Source: Thiobacillus sp. (GTDB lineage Bacteria; Pseudomonadota; Gammaproteobacteria; Burkholderiales; Thiobacillaceae). From it: DNA of 52,504 nt. Shown one piece after another: positions 7,838 through 16,317 of the stretch. The position numbers and the translations under genes were made by a program. Position 1 is the first letter of the stretch, and each line of letters opens with the position of its first letter. The notes under the pieces were generated by a model, which had not been told where the DNA came from, searched no databases, and saw only the letters and a program-made list of their open reading frames with translations. Where the stretch lies: positions 1 to 52,504 of the forward strand of contig JAGVGD010000043.1 in assembly GCA_020057245.1 (NCBI GenBank), written 5' to 3'.

Positions 7838-10060
7838 TCAGGCGGCAGCCTGATCCGCCGCGCGGAAGCGTTCGATTTCGCGCATCAAGGCATCCGAAGT
7901 GGCTTCTATCCTGGCGTGTATTCCGCTGGAGTGCGATGCATCGTCGCACTGACAGGTACGGGCATGGTCGCCCGCGGCCAGGTGGAATGCCGTGTGGGCT
8001 TGCTCGATCGCGTCGAGAACAGGCTGTTCGCCCGGGAGCGTGATCCTGATCCGCTTGAGCCAGCGGCCCAGCATGCAGGCATCGTCCCGACTCACCACGC
8101 GCCAGTGCAGCGCGTTGCCCGCTTTGAGCGCAGCCTCGTATTCATGCAGCCATGACTGGTGCAAGGCGATGGCGCGGTCCCAGTCGATGAAGTGTATCTG
8201 GCGCGTGAATCCCCGTGCGTATTGGCCCAGCGGATAGTGCGGCTGCCCGGGTGGCGCGGGCACGTGTGCCTTCATCCAGGATGCGACAGCCTCGGGCGGC
8301 AACGGATGCGCGATGGCATAGCCCTGCGCCTGGTCGACGCCGACCAGCCCGGCCGCTTCGATCATTTCCCCATTTTCCAGGCCTTCAAGGGTGCAGGACA
8401 TGCCCAGCGCATGGATCATGCGCACCAGCGAATCGAGAAAGTCGATGCCGCGCTTGCCCATGGAGGCGATCTGGCTGGTCAGATCGCGGTCGAGTTTGGC
8501 AATCCGGAACGGAAACTCGCTCAGGCGGTTGAGGCCGCTATGGCCGGCGCCCAGATCGTCCATGACCAAAGCGACTCCTAGTTCGCTTAGATCGCGCAGG
8601 GTGTCGGCCACGCTGCCGGATAGCGGCAGGCTTTCGGTTTCGAGCAGTTCGAGATAGAGCCGTTCGGGTGCGATGCCCACCTTGCCCAGCGCCTCGTCCA
8701 CGATTTCGGCGCAATAGGGCAGGGCAAGCACCTCGGGCGGCAGATTGAACGACAGATTGAACACCTGGCCAATCCGGTCAGACTGCGCGATCCATTCGAG
8801 CGCCTGCAGAAGTCCAAGCCGGAACAGCAGGATCAGGTCGTCGTCGGTGAATGCCGGCAGGAATTGCGCAGGCTTCAGAAATTCGCCGTCTTCGGTACGC
8901 AAGCGTGCAAGCGCTTCGAGCTTGCTGACCTGGCCGCTGGGCAGATCGAGTAGCGGCTGATAGAACATGACCAGCTGCCCGTTGGCGAGCAGGCTGCGAT
9001 AACGCTGCCGTTCGTTCAGGGTCAGGGGCGAGTCGGACGCGTGCGCGCGCGCGAAGCGCACGAATCGAAGCTCGGCGATGTGCTGGAACGAGCGCAGCCA
9101 CAGCTGCATCAGACGGGATTCGAACAGGCCTGGGTGCGCGCCCCAGAACGTGAACACGCCCCGGATTGCGCCGTCGCTGCCGATGACGGGCACGCTGGCC
9201 AGGCTGCGTACCTGATTGCGTGTCAGCAGATGGCGCCAGCCTGAGTCGGCGAAGGCTTCGTCGGTCAAGCTCGCCAGGGTCGTAATGCGGTCGCTTTGCC
9301 AGGCGGCAGCGTACCCGGCTGCACCTTCAATGGCATCGGCTTCATGTTTGCCCATGACAAGGGCGCAAACCGCAGGCAAGCCCCTTGAGGCGAATTCCAT
9401 GACGAACCTGCCATTTGTGTGGGCGCGGCCGAAACTGATACCGGTCAGGCCGTCCATATTGTGCTGAAGGTGCGCGATGGCGGACTCGATCCAGATTTCG
9501 GGGCGGACGCTGGACAGATCGAGGCGTTCGAGCCCGGTCAGCGTGTGCAGGGTTTTCTCCTCGGCCATGCGTATCGCTTCGAGCATCCAGCGACTCTCGT
9601 TGAGAAGGCGCCCGAACACGACAGTGCCGATGCCCAGGCGCCGGCCGGCCCTTGCCGGATGGGCTGCGAGATGCTTGAGCACCAGGGTGTGAAAATCCTG
9701 CAGGCTCAGCACCATGGTCTGGCTGTCGAGGCCGGCCAGCATGTGGATATGGCTGATGCGCTGAATTGCCGATCGGTGTGCGTCGGCCTGCAGATCCGGC
9801 GACAGCAGGTCTTCCAGATGTTGTGCCTGTCGCAGCCGCAGCTGGATCGTTTCCGCCGTCGTCAGGCGGGCCAGGAGGGTCGAAAAGGCAGGGTTGTCCA
9901 GCAGCGTGTGATGGAAATCCTCGACGAAGCGGGCGCTCAGACAACCGAGCGGGCCGATGGCCTGGAGGGCGCGTGCCGCTTCGCTGCCGTAAGGCGGGCA
10001 AGCCTCGGTTTCAAATCCGGGGTCTAAAAGGGAATGCACTTGTGTTGGTATTTGCAACAA
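7838..10060 (-). CDS. globin-GAF-EAL-CZB protein, predicted c-di-GMP phosphodiesterase
   Basis: A soluble 740-residue multi-sensor enzyme. The N-terminal ~170 residues look like a globin-coupled sensor: IHMLAGL aligns with the HVQIGL of HemAT, making His106 the likely proximal heme ligand. A GAF-like domain spans about 185-335 and an EAL domain about 355-605. The EAL domain keeps the residues the family needs (KLEALARL, NLSFNLP, LELLETE, MDDLGAG, KLDR, TLEGLEN, QAQGYA), so hydrolysis of c-di-GMP to pGpG is likely. The end, about 625-700, resembles a chemoreceptor zinc-binding domain with His634, Cys662, His689 and His693. The start is a TTG; an in-frame GTG at 10039 is an alternative. It follows fliR by 85 bp and converges with cheZ. 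Confidence 0.85.
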   Translation of the reverse strand: MLQIPTQVHSLLDPGFETEACPPYGSEAARALQAIGPLGCLSARFVEDFHHTLLDNPAFSTLLARLTTAETIQLRLRQAQHLEDLLSPDLQADAHRSAIQRISHIHMLAGLDSQTMVLSLQDFHTLVLKHLAAHPARAGRRLGIGTVVFGRLLNESRWMLEAIRMAEEKTLHTLTGLERLDLSSVRPEIWIESAIAHLQHNMDGLTGISFGRAHTNGRFVMEFASRGLPAVCALVMGKHEADAIEGAAGYAAAWQSDRITTLASLTDEAFADSGWRHLLTRNQVRSLASVPVIGSDGAIRGVFTFWGAHPGLFESRLMQLWLRSFQHIAELRFVRFARAHASDSPLTLNERQRYRSLLANGQLVMFYQPLLDLPSGQVSKLEALARLRTEDGEFLKPAQFLPAFTDDDLILLFRLGLLQALEWIAQSDRIGQVFNLSFNLPPEVLALPYCAEIVDEALGKVGIAPERLYLELLETESLPLSGSVADTLRDLSELGVALVMDDLGAGHSGLNRLSEFPFRIAKLDRDLTSQIASMGKRGIDFLDSLVRMIHALGMSCTLEGLENGEMIEAAGLVGVDQAQGYAIAHPLPPEAVASWMKAHVPAPPGQPHYPLGQYARGFTRQIHFIDWDRAIALHQSWLHEYEAALKAGNALHWRVVSRDDACMLGRWLKRIRITLPGEQPVLDAIEQAHTAFHLAAGDHARTCQCDDASHSSGIHARIEATSDALMREIERFRAADQAAA

Positions 10061-10145
10061 TCAATCAACGCGGACAGGCGCAGTACAGGATCAATCGGCC
10101 AGAGGCGGGATAACTTGAGCTTGCCGGATGGCTGTGGCGGGGACA

Positions 10146-10931
10146 TTAAGGTCGCAAGGCTGCGGTTACCGCCACGGCGGTCTTCAGCGCATTGTGGATC
10201 AGGGCCTCGAACTGGGGGGCGAAGTAGGGCAGCAGGAAGTCCAGCACGATCAGCCCGACGCCCAGCGTAATGGGAAAACCGATCGCAAAGATATTGAGCT
10301 GGGGGGCGGAGCGCGTGAGGATGCCCAGCGCAAGGTTGGTCATCAGCAGGATGGCGATCAGCGGCAAGGCCAGTTGCAACCCCACGGCAAGCACGGTCGA
10401 GCCGTAGCTGGCGAGCTTGAAAAATCCTGCCGCGGCGACCGGCTGGGTGCTGATCGGCAGGGTCTGGAAGCTGTCGACAAGTACGCCAAGCAGCAGCAGG
10501 TGGCCATTGATCGCCAGAAACACCAGCATTGCCAGCAGGTTGAAAAAGCGTGCGAGCACCAGGGTCTGCCCGGCGCTTTGCGGGTCGAAAAACGATGCGA
10601 AGCCCAGACCGATCTGCAGGCCGACAATTTCCCCGGCGGCATCCACCGCGGTAAACGCTACGCGCATGACAAAGCCGATGGCGATGCCGATGAGAAACTG
10701 CTGCACCAGGATGAACAGACCCTGCCACGAACCCAGCCCGATATCGGGCAGCGGCGGCAGGGCGGGAGAAACAATCAGGGCGAGGAAAACGCCGAGGCCG
10801 ATTTTGACCGTGGCGGAGACGGAGCGGTGGCCAAATACCGGCGCCACCATGATCAGACCGAGAATGCGGGTGAGCGGCCAGATGAAACTGATCAGCCAGG
10901 TATTGAGCTGGGCATCGGTGATGCTGATCAT
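10146..10931 (-). CDS. fliR: flagellar export gate protein FliR
   Basis: Integral membrane part of the flagellar type III export gate, which FliP, FliQ and FliR form together. The 261 residues contain about six hydrophobic helices and the family pattern: an N-terminal LTRILGLIMVAPVFGHRSV and the central GLGFASFFDPQS loop. It is the last gene of the fliF-fliR block; fliQ ends 21 bp upstream. flhB and flhA are not next to it and must lie elsewhere. Confidence 0.96.
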   Translation of the reverse strand: MISITDAQLNTWLISFIWPLTRILGLIMVAPVFGHRSVSATVKIGLGVFLALIVSPALPPLPDIGLGSWQGLFILVQQFLIGIAIGFVMRVAFTAVDAAGEIVGLQIGLGFASFFDPQSAGQTLVLARFFNLLAMLVFLAINGHLLLLGVLVDSFQTLPISTQPVAAAGFFKLASYGSTVLAVGLQLALPLIAILLMTNLALGILTRSAPQLNIFAIGFPITLGVGLIVLDFLLPYFAPQFEALIHNALKTAVAVTAALRP

Positions 10932-10952
10932 GCGGAAGGCTGCAAGCCGGCG

Positions 10953-11222
10953 CTAACTGATGATGCCGGGCAGGCCTGTGAGCACGCGCCGCATGTAATC
11001 GGTCATGACCGTCAGCATCCAGGGGCCGGCGATGGCGAAGGTGATCAGTACGGCGATGACTTTGGGGATGAATGACAGGCTGGCGTCGTTGATCTGGGTC
11101 GCGGCCTGGAAAATACTGATGATGAGGCCGGCGACCAGGGTGACGAGCAGCACCGGCGAGGCAACCAGAATGGTGATTTCCAGCGCGGTGCGGCCGATGG
11201 TCATTACGCTTTCGGGTGTCAT
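10953..11222 (-). CDS. fliQ: flagellar export gate protein FliQ
   Basis: Small export-gate protein of 89 residues with two hydrophobic helices, starting MTPESVMTIGRTALEI and containing the conserved ATQINDASLSFIPK segment. This is the usual length and pattern for FliQ. It sits between fliP (21 bp upstream) and fliR (21 bp downstream) in the standard order. Confidence 0.96.
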   Translation of the reverse strand: MTPESVMTIGRTALEITILVASPVLLVTLVAGLIISIFQAATQINDASLSFIPKVIAVLITFAIAGPWMLTVMTDYMRRVLTGLPGIIS

Positions 11223-11243
11223 GGCTGCGCTCCGGTTTTCAGG

Positions 11244-12023
11244 TCAATAAAAGCTTTGCGCCAGCGAACCCAGCAACAGGTTCCAGCCGTCGACCAGCAC
11301 GAACAGGATGATCTTGAACGGCAACGCGACGATGGCCGGCGACACCATCATCATGCCCATCGCCATCAGAATGCTGGCGACCACCATGTCGATGATGAGG
11401 AAGGGAATGAAAACGGCAAAGCCGATCTGGAACGCGGTTTTGAGTTCGCTGGTGATATACGCAGGAATGAGCACGCGCATCGGCACGTCGGCGGCGGTTT
11501 TCAGCTGCGCCGTGCCCGACATTTTGACGAACAGGGCGAGGTCGCTTTCGCGCGTCTGCTTGAGCATGAACGCGCGCAGCGGCGCGGCGCCCTTGTCCAG
11601 CGCTTCGCCCATCTGGATGCGATTTTCGGACAGCGGCTGATACGCCTCGACGTAGATCTTGTCGAAAGTGGGCCCCATCACGAACAGGGTCAGGAACAGC
11701 GACAGCCCGATCAGCACCTGATTCGGCGGCGACGACTGGGTGCCCAGCGCCTGGCGCAGCAGCGACAGCACGATGATGATGCGGGTGAAGCTCGTCATCA
11801 TCAGCAGGGCGGCCGGCAGGAAAGACAGCGAGGTCAGCAGCAGCAGGGTCTGCAGACTGAGCGTGTAGGTCTGGCCGCCGCCCGCGCCCGGCGTGCTGGT
11901 GAAGGCCGGCAGGCCGGCGCTCTGGGCGAACGCGAGCGTGGGCAGCGCCAGCGCCAGCGCGATCAGGCCGCTGTGGAGACGCTTATTTCGCACAGGGCTA
12001 TTTTGCACGGCACTATTTTGCAC
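11244..12023 (-). CDS. fliP: flagellar export gate protein FliP
   Basis: Core export-gate protein (259 residues) with a cleavable-looking N-terminal signal sequence, as known for FliP, and four further membrane helices. Family motifs are [20 protein letters not shown] and the C-terminal block starting [16 protein letters not shown]. The start is a GTG that overlaps the fliO stop region by 11 bp and follows GAGG. The 5' end consists of three 15-base repeats, each beginning with GTG, so two further in-frame GTG codons (12008 and 11993) could also initiate. Confidence 0.95.
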   Translation of the reverse strand: MQNSAVQNSPVRNKRLHSGLIALALALPTLAFAQSAGLPAFTSTPGAGGGQTYTLSLQTLLLLTSLSFLPAALLMMTSFTRIIIVLSLLRQALGTQSSPPNQVLIGLSLFLTLFVMGPTFDKIYVEAYQPLSENRIQMGEALDKGAAPLRAFMLKQTRESDLALFVKMSGTAQLKTAADVPMRVLIPAYITSELKTAFQIGFAVFIPFLIIDMVVASILMAMGMMMVSPAIVALPFKIILFVLVDGWNLLLGSLAQSFY

Positions 12024-12459
12024 GGCGCGCCTCGATCAGCTGTTTCAGGTTGGCGGCAAAGCTGGCGTGGGGCGCAGCCGTTGCCGAAGGCAGGGCCTCG
12101 CCCTTGGGCAGGGTCATCAGCGCATTGACGCTGCCGGGTGTGACGCCCACCACCAGCCAGTTGTCGCCGATTTCAACCACAACTACCCGCTCGCGCGCGC
12201 CGACCGAGGCGCTGCTGATGACCTGCAGCAGATTCGACGCGCCGCCGCGTGCGACGCCGAGGCGTTTGGCGGCCCAGGCCGTGGCGAAAATCAGAAGCAG
12301 GACCGCAACCAGACCGATGAAAACCTGCAGCAGGCTGCCGGCATTGGAAACCGCAGGTGCGGCATCGGCTGCGGCCGCCGTGGCGGGCAGGCTGACGAGC
12401 GCGAGGCCCAGCCATGAGCGCCGGGCGTGCGGCTGGCCTGCTGCGAAGGGATATTTCAT
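12013..12459 (-). CDS. fliO: flagellar biosynthesis protein FliO
   Basis: Membrane protein that helps FliP assemble into the export gate. The 148 residues begin with a signal-like hydrophobic stretch (about 15-33), then a second membrane helix (about 45-67: [21 protein letters not shown]) and a cytoplasmic domain with the family pattern [22 protein letters not shown]. The start overlaps the fliN stop in ATGA and the end overlaps fliP. FliO is poorly conserved; order and topology support the call. Confidence 0.92.
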   Translation of the reverse strand: MKYPFAAGQPHARRSWLGLALVSLPATAAAADAAPAVSNAGSLLQVFIGLVAVLLLIFATAWAAKRLGVARGGASNLLQVISSASVGARERVVVVEIGDNWLVVGVTPGSVNALMTLPKGEALPSATAAPHASFAANLKQLIEARRAK

Positions 12460-12905
12460 TTGTTGAGTTTCCGGATGCGTTCGGCGGGAGTGATGATGTC
12501 GGTCAGGCGCACGCCGAACTTGTCGTTCACCACCACCACCTCGCCCTGCGCGATGAGGCAGCCATTGACCAGCACATCCATCGGTTCGCCGGCCATGCCG
12601 TCGAGTTCGACGACCGAGCCTTGCGCCAGCTGCAGCAGGTTCTTGATGGTGATCTTGGTGCGCCCCAGTTCGACGGTCAGCAATACCGGGATATCCAGAA
12701 TGAAGTCGATATCGTGGGTGGCGCCGTTGGGCGCGCTGCCGGCCAGATCCTTGAACACGGCCGGGCTGGCCTTTGGCGGCTCGGCTTGTTCTGCCATGGC
12801 GGCAGCCCAGTCGTCAGCGGCGGCAGGTTTCGCCGGTTCGGCCTGTTCCGCCATGGCGGCAGCCCAGTCGTCTTCTGCAATGGGTTGGGTCAGCTCTTCA
12901 GCCAT
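12456..12905 (-). CDS. fliN: flagellar motor switch protein FliN
   Basis: C-ring switch component that binds CheY-P and docks the export ATPase complex through FliH. The C-terminal ~80 residues form the SpoA/FliN domain (ILDIPVLLTVELGRTKITIKN, LAQGSVVELD, GEVVVVNDKFGVRLTDI). The N-terminal ~60 residues are acidic/Ala-rich and hold two copies of DDWAAAMAEQAEP 19 residues apart; E. coli FliN has one related segment, DDLWAEALNEQ. It starts inside the end of fliM (8-bp overlap). Confidence 0.96.
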   Translation of the reverse strand: MAEELTQPIAEDDWAAAMAEQAEPAKPAAADDWAAAMAEQAEPPKASPAVFKDLAGSAPNGATHDIDFILDIPVLLTVELGRTKITIKNLLQLAQGSVVELDGMAGEPMDVLVNGCLIAQGEVVVVNDKFGVRLTDIITPAERIRKLNK

Positions 12906-13902
12906 TTTGATCTCCTGTTGACGGCTCAGTCACGCTGTTGGAAAGCAGCTTTTCGACGCGCAAGGTGTACTGGCCGTTGAATTTTCCGTAAGCGCATTCC
13001 ATCACCGGCACGCCGTCCACTTTGGCCTCGATGGATTGGGGGATTTCCAGCGGGATGATGTCGCCCACTTTCATGTTGACGATGTCGCGCAGACTGATTG
13101 CGGCGGTGCCGAGGTCCGCGATGATTTCGACTTCGGCCATCTGGATCTGCTGGCGCATCAGGCGAATCCAGCGTTTATCCACCTCGAGGTTTTCGGCCTG
13201 CAGGCTGCTGGTCAGCAGATCCTTGATCGGCTCGATCATCGAGTAGGGCATGCAGATATGCATTTCGCCGCTGACCTGGCCGAGTTCGATGGCGAAGGTG
13301 ATGGACACCACCACTTCGTTCGGGGTGGCGATATTGGCGAACTGGGTGTTCATTTCCGAGCGCACAAACTCGAATTCCACCGGATAGATCGGCTCCCAGG
13401 ATTTCGAATAGGCCTCGAACACGATATGCAGCACGCGCTGGATGATGCGGTGTTCGGTCTGGGTGAAATCCCGTCCTTCGACCCGCGTATGGAAGCGTCC
13501 GTCGCCGCCGAACAGGTTGTCGACCATCAGAAACACCAGGTCGGGATTGAAAATCATCAGCGCGGTGCCGCGCAGCGGCTTGACCTGGATCAGGTTGAGG
13601 TTGGTCGGCACCACCAGGTTGCGGATGAACTCGCTGTATTTCGAGACCTTGACCGGACCGACCGAGACTTCGATGCCGCGCCGCAGGAAGTTGTACAGGC
13701 CGATTCTGAGCAGGCGGGCGAACCGCTCGTTGATGATCTCGAGCGTGGGCATGCGCCCGCGCACGATGCGCTCCTGCGTGGCGAGGTTGTACGGCCGCGC
13801 AACCGAATGGTCGACTGCATCCGCGGGGGCGTCATCGGTTTCGCCGGTGACGCCTTTCAGCAGTGCATCGACTTCATCCTGCGAGAGAAAGTTGTCGGCC
13901 AT
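12898..13902 (-). CDS. fliM: flagellar motor switch protein FliM
   Basis: Central C-ring protein that receives CheY-P and reverses motor rotation. Its N-terminus, FLSQDEVDALLKGV, is the CheY-P binding peptide. A middle CheC-like domain follows, with the conserved FARLLRIGLYNFLRR and VKPLRGTALMIFNPDLVF, then a C-terminal SpoA domain that contacts FliN. The 334 residues are normal length. It begins 10 bp after fliL and its end overlaps fliN. Confidence 0.97.
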   Translation of the reverse strand: MADNFLSQDEVDALLKGVTGETDDAPADAVDHSVARPYNLATQERIVRGRMPTLEIINERFARLLRIGLYNFLRRGIEVSVGPVKVSKYSEFIRNLVVPTNLNLIQVKPLRGTALMIFNPDLVFLMVDNLFGGDGRFHTRVEGRDFTQTEHRIIQRVLHIVFEAYSKSWEPIYPVEFEFVRSEMNTQFANIATPNEVVVSITFAIELGQVSGEMHICMPYSMIEPIKDLLTSSLQAENLEVDKRWIRLMRQQIQMAEVEIIADLGTAAISLRDIVNMKVGDIIPLEIPQSIEAKVDGVPVMECAYGKFNGQYTLRVEKLLSNSVTEPSTGDQNG

Positions 13903-13912
13903 GGGCGCTCTT

Positions 13913-14413
13913 TTACTGGATCACGAAGGTCGTGAACAGCACATCGGTCACTTGCTGCGGCTTGCCCTTGGGGTCGAACGGCTGCTTGACCTGCGCCAGG
14001 ATGTCCTGCACCAGTTTCTTTTTGCTCTCCGGGTCGGCGAGGGCATCGGCGCTCTGACTCGACAGCAGCGTGAGCAGGCGGCTGCGCACGCGCGGCATAT
14101 GCAGCTTGATCAGATCCACATCGGCCTGATCCGCTACCTGCAGGGTGATATCGGTTTGCAGATACTGTTCGCCGCCCTGCAAGTTGACGGTGAAGGTCTC
14201 CAGCGGCAGGAAAACCGGCGCCTTGGCGGGCTCTTCCTCATGTGCCGCCTTGGGGTCGTGGCTGCCCTGCATGAAAAACCACGCGGCCGCACCGCCGCCG
14301 CCGAGCAACAGCACCAGTGCGCCGATGAGGATGAGCAGCTTCTTTTTCGATTTTTTCGGAGGAGCGTCTGCTTCGACAACTTCAGCGGGCTTGGCAGGTT
14401 GGGCCATGTTCAA
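13913..14413 (-). CDS. fliL: flagellar basal body-associated protein FliL
   Basis: Single-pass inner-membrane protein near the stator that supports motor torque in several bacteria. The 166 residues hold a short basic cytoplasmic end (KKSKKK), one membrane helix (about 27-47) and a periplasmic FliL domain (PLETFTVNLQ, YLQTDITLQV, MPRVRSRLLTLLSS). It starts the fliL-M-N-O-P-Q-R segment. The 165 bp separating it from fliK holds a direct repeat of TACGCGT (near 14446 and 14462) but no promoter I can support. Confidence 0.94.
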   Translation of the reverse strand: MNMAQPAKPAEVVEADAPPKKSKKKLLILIGALVLLLGGGGAAAWFFMQGSHDPKAAHEEEPAKAPVFLPLETFTVNLQGGEQYLQTDITLQVADQADVDLIKLHMPRVRSRLLTLLSSQSADALADPESKKKLVQDILAQVKQPFDPKGKPQQVTDVLFTTFVIQ

Positions 14414-14578
14414 CGTTCCTTTACACGGATAAGGGGTGGCACATACGCGTCATTATCAGGGATACGCGTGCGTTCGATAGCGGGAAAAGAGGGTGAAAAA
14501 GCGGGTAGTTCGCAGCAATGCTGTGCTGCCGGGGCCCGCCCTGCGTCATTGCGCGAGGCGAACCCGGATGCGGGAGAT

Positions 14579-15820
14579 TCAGGCGAAGGTGTCGACCAGG
14601 CCGCGGCCGGATTGCCGGATCTGCGCCGGCAGGGATTGAATGGCCGTGTCGCCGGAGCCGGTGGCTCCGGGATAGGGCGTGGCGGTCCGCCGTGCTTCGC
14701 GGTTGGCTGCTTCGTTGAACTGCTGTTGCTGCTGTTCTGCGCTCACCGTTGCCTGCCCCAGCTGGATGCCGGATTCGTTCATCATTTCGCGCAGCTTGGG
14801 CATCGCGGCCTCAAGCGCCTGGCGGACTTCGGGCTGGGCCGCAAAGAAGCTGGCAGTGGCCTGATCGTTGTTGACGTTGATCACGACTTGCAACGGCCCC
14901 AGGTTAGGCGGGTTGAGGGTGAGTGACGCGGTTTGCTGGGCGCCTGCCGCCATCCAGACGATTTTTTCGCCCAATGCCTGGCCCCAGGCTGCGCTGCCGA
15001 CCGAAGGCGCGAGTGCATTGCCGGCCGCGCTGCTGGCCGCGCTGAGCGCGCCCGGCTGAGCGGGCTGGGCGGCAGCCATCAACAGATTGCCGAAACCATC
15101 CGGGCGGGCCTCATCCAGCTTGAGCGCGTCGGGCGACAGCGCGGTGGCGATTTGCCCCGGCAGAGCGGCCGCTGCGGCGCTGGAGTGGGCCGGAGTGGCT
15201 GTCATCGCGGCCTGGAAATCGGCCTTGACGGGTTGTTGGGCGGTGGCGGCCTTTGCGGCGGCGGCTGCATCGGCGATCTGGGCGGGCGTCAGTGCGGGCG
15301 GTGCGGCGGGCGTGGTGAGGTTCGACAGCGCGGATGCCCTGGCTGCGAGCGCATCCGCGGTTTCGCTGATGCCGCCAGCTGGTAGTGCTGTCGGCGGCGC
15401 AGCTGGAATCAGCATGTTCGGAGCGGCAGCCAGTGCCAGCAGGGTGTCTGGCAGCGCGGGGGCAGGCTCCATGCCCGTCACGGGCGCATCGGGTTGCAGC
15501 GTGCTGCTGTCTGCAGTGGCGGCTGTCTGCGGCTCGCTTGTGGCGGTCTCCGTTGTGGATGGGACGGCGGTTTCCGCGCTGGCAGCATCCTGCGCTGCAA
15601 GCGCATCGCTGTCTGCAGGCTCGGAACCGGCCTTGCCGGCCTGCCGGGTTTCTGAGCGCGGCTCCTGCTTCGGCTCGTTCACCGGCTTTTTCTGCTCCAT
15701 CTCGTTCGACAGGACCTTGCTGAACGGGGTGTCCGCGCTGGCCGGGTCGGGCTTCTTTTTGCCGCCGGGCTGGGCCTGCAGGGCATTCACCAGATTGAGG
15801 TTGGCTGATTGGGGGGTCAT
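14579..15820 (-). CDS. fliK: flagellar hook-length control protein FliK
   Basis: Secreted molecular ruler that stops hook growth and switches export specificity. The 413 residues are mostly Ala/Pro/Ser/Thr-rich and disordered, as is usual. The only conserved part is the C-terminal domain: GEKIVWMAAGAQQTASLTLN, PPNLGPLQVVINVNNDQATASF, EMMNESGIQLGQATVS. The open frame extends to 16243, but that part lies in fliJ. The ATG at 15820 (MTPQSANLNLVNAL), 13 bp after fliJ, is the sensible start. A second FliK-like gene lies at 23705-24745. Confidence 0.92.
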   Translation of the reverse strand: MTPQSANLNLVNALQAQPGGKKKPDPASADTPFSKVLSNEMEQKKPVNEPKQEPRSETRQAGKAGSEPADSDALAAQDAASAETAVPSTTETATSEPQTAATADSSTLQPDAPVTGMEPAPALPDTLLALAAAPNMLIPAAPPTALPAGGISETADALAARASALSNLTTPAAPPALTPAQIADAAAAAKAATAQQPVKADFQAAMTATPAHSSAAAAALPGQIATALSPDALKLDEARPDGFGNLLMAAAQPAQPGALSAASSAAGNALAPSVGSAAWGQALGEKIVWMAAGAQQTASLTLNPPNLGPLQVVINVNNDQATASFFAAQPEVRQALEAAMPKLREMMNESGIQLGQATVSAEQQQQQFNEAANREARRTATPYPGATGSGDTAIQSLPAQIRQSGRGLVDTFA

Positions 15821-15833
15821 GGTTTGCCTCGTT

Positions 15834-16292
15834 TCAGTTGGGGTCGGCTGGGGTCCGCTTGTGCGATACACAGCGCGCAGCATGCTCGTCGTTCTGTTTC
15901 TGGTCGCGCCACAATTCGCGGCGCACTTCTTCTTTATTGGCTCGGTCCGACAGGGTGACGAAGGACATTTTCTTCTGCTCGCACACCTGCCAGCTTGTGC
16001 GCGCCTGCTCGGCACGCTGGCTGGCGTGGCTGACCACGGTCTGCTGGCCGCTGATGGCGTGATCGAGCTTTTGCATGAACACCCGGTAATTGTTGAAATG
16101 GGTGGTGCTGATGCCGTTGGCCAGGCTGTTCTGGCAGCGCTGCGCGTAGTCATCGCGGTATTGCTGCAACAGGTCGAGTTTCTGCCGGGCTTCCTCGTGG
16201 CTGCGCAGCGACTCGCCCAGGCGCTTGGCTGCTTCGTCGGCATCCTTGTTGGCCAGTTCGATCAGGGTGTCGAGTGCGGAGCGGGTTGCCAT
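15834..16292 (-). CDS. fliJ: flagellar export chaperone FliJ
   Basis: Soluble coiled-coil protein that sits in the FliI ATPase ring and links it to the export gate. The 152 residues are almost entirely charged, heptad-like helix (LDTLIELANKDADEAAKRLG, RSHEEARQKLDLLQQYRDDY) with the conserved region around NYRVFMQKLDHAI. Length and position between fliI and fliK support FliJ, a family weakly conserved in sequence. Confidence 0.93.
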   Translation of the reverse strand: MATRSALDTLIELANKDADEAAKRLGESLRSHEEARQKLDLLQQYRDDYAQRCQNSLANGISTTHFNNYRVFMQKLDHAISGQQTVVSHASQRAEQARTSWQVCEQKKMSFVTLSDRANKEEVRRELWRDQKQNDEHAARCVSHKRTPADPN

Positions 16293-16317
16293 TCAGTTTT
16301 CCTTGTCGGTATTGGTT

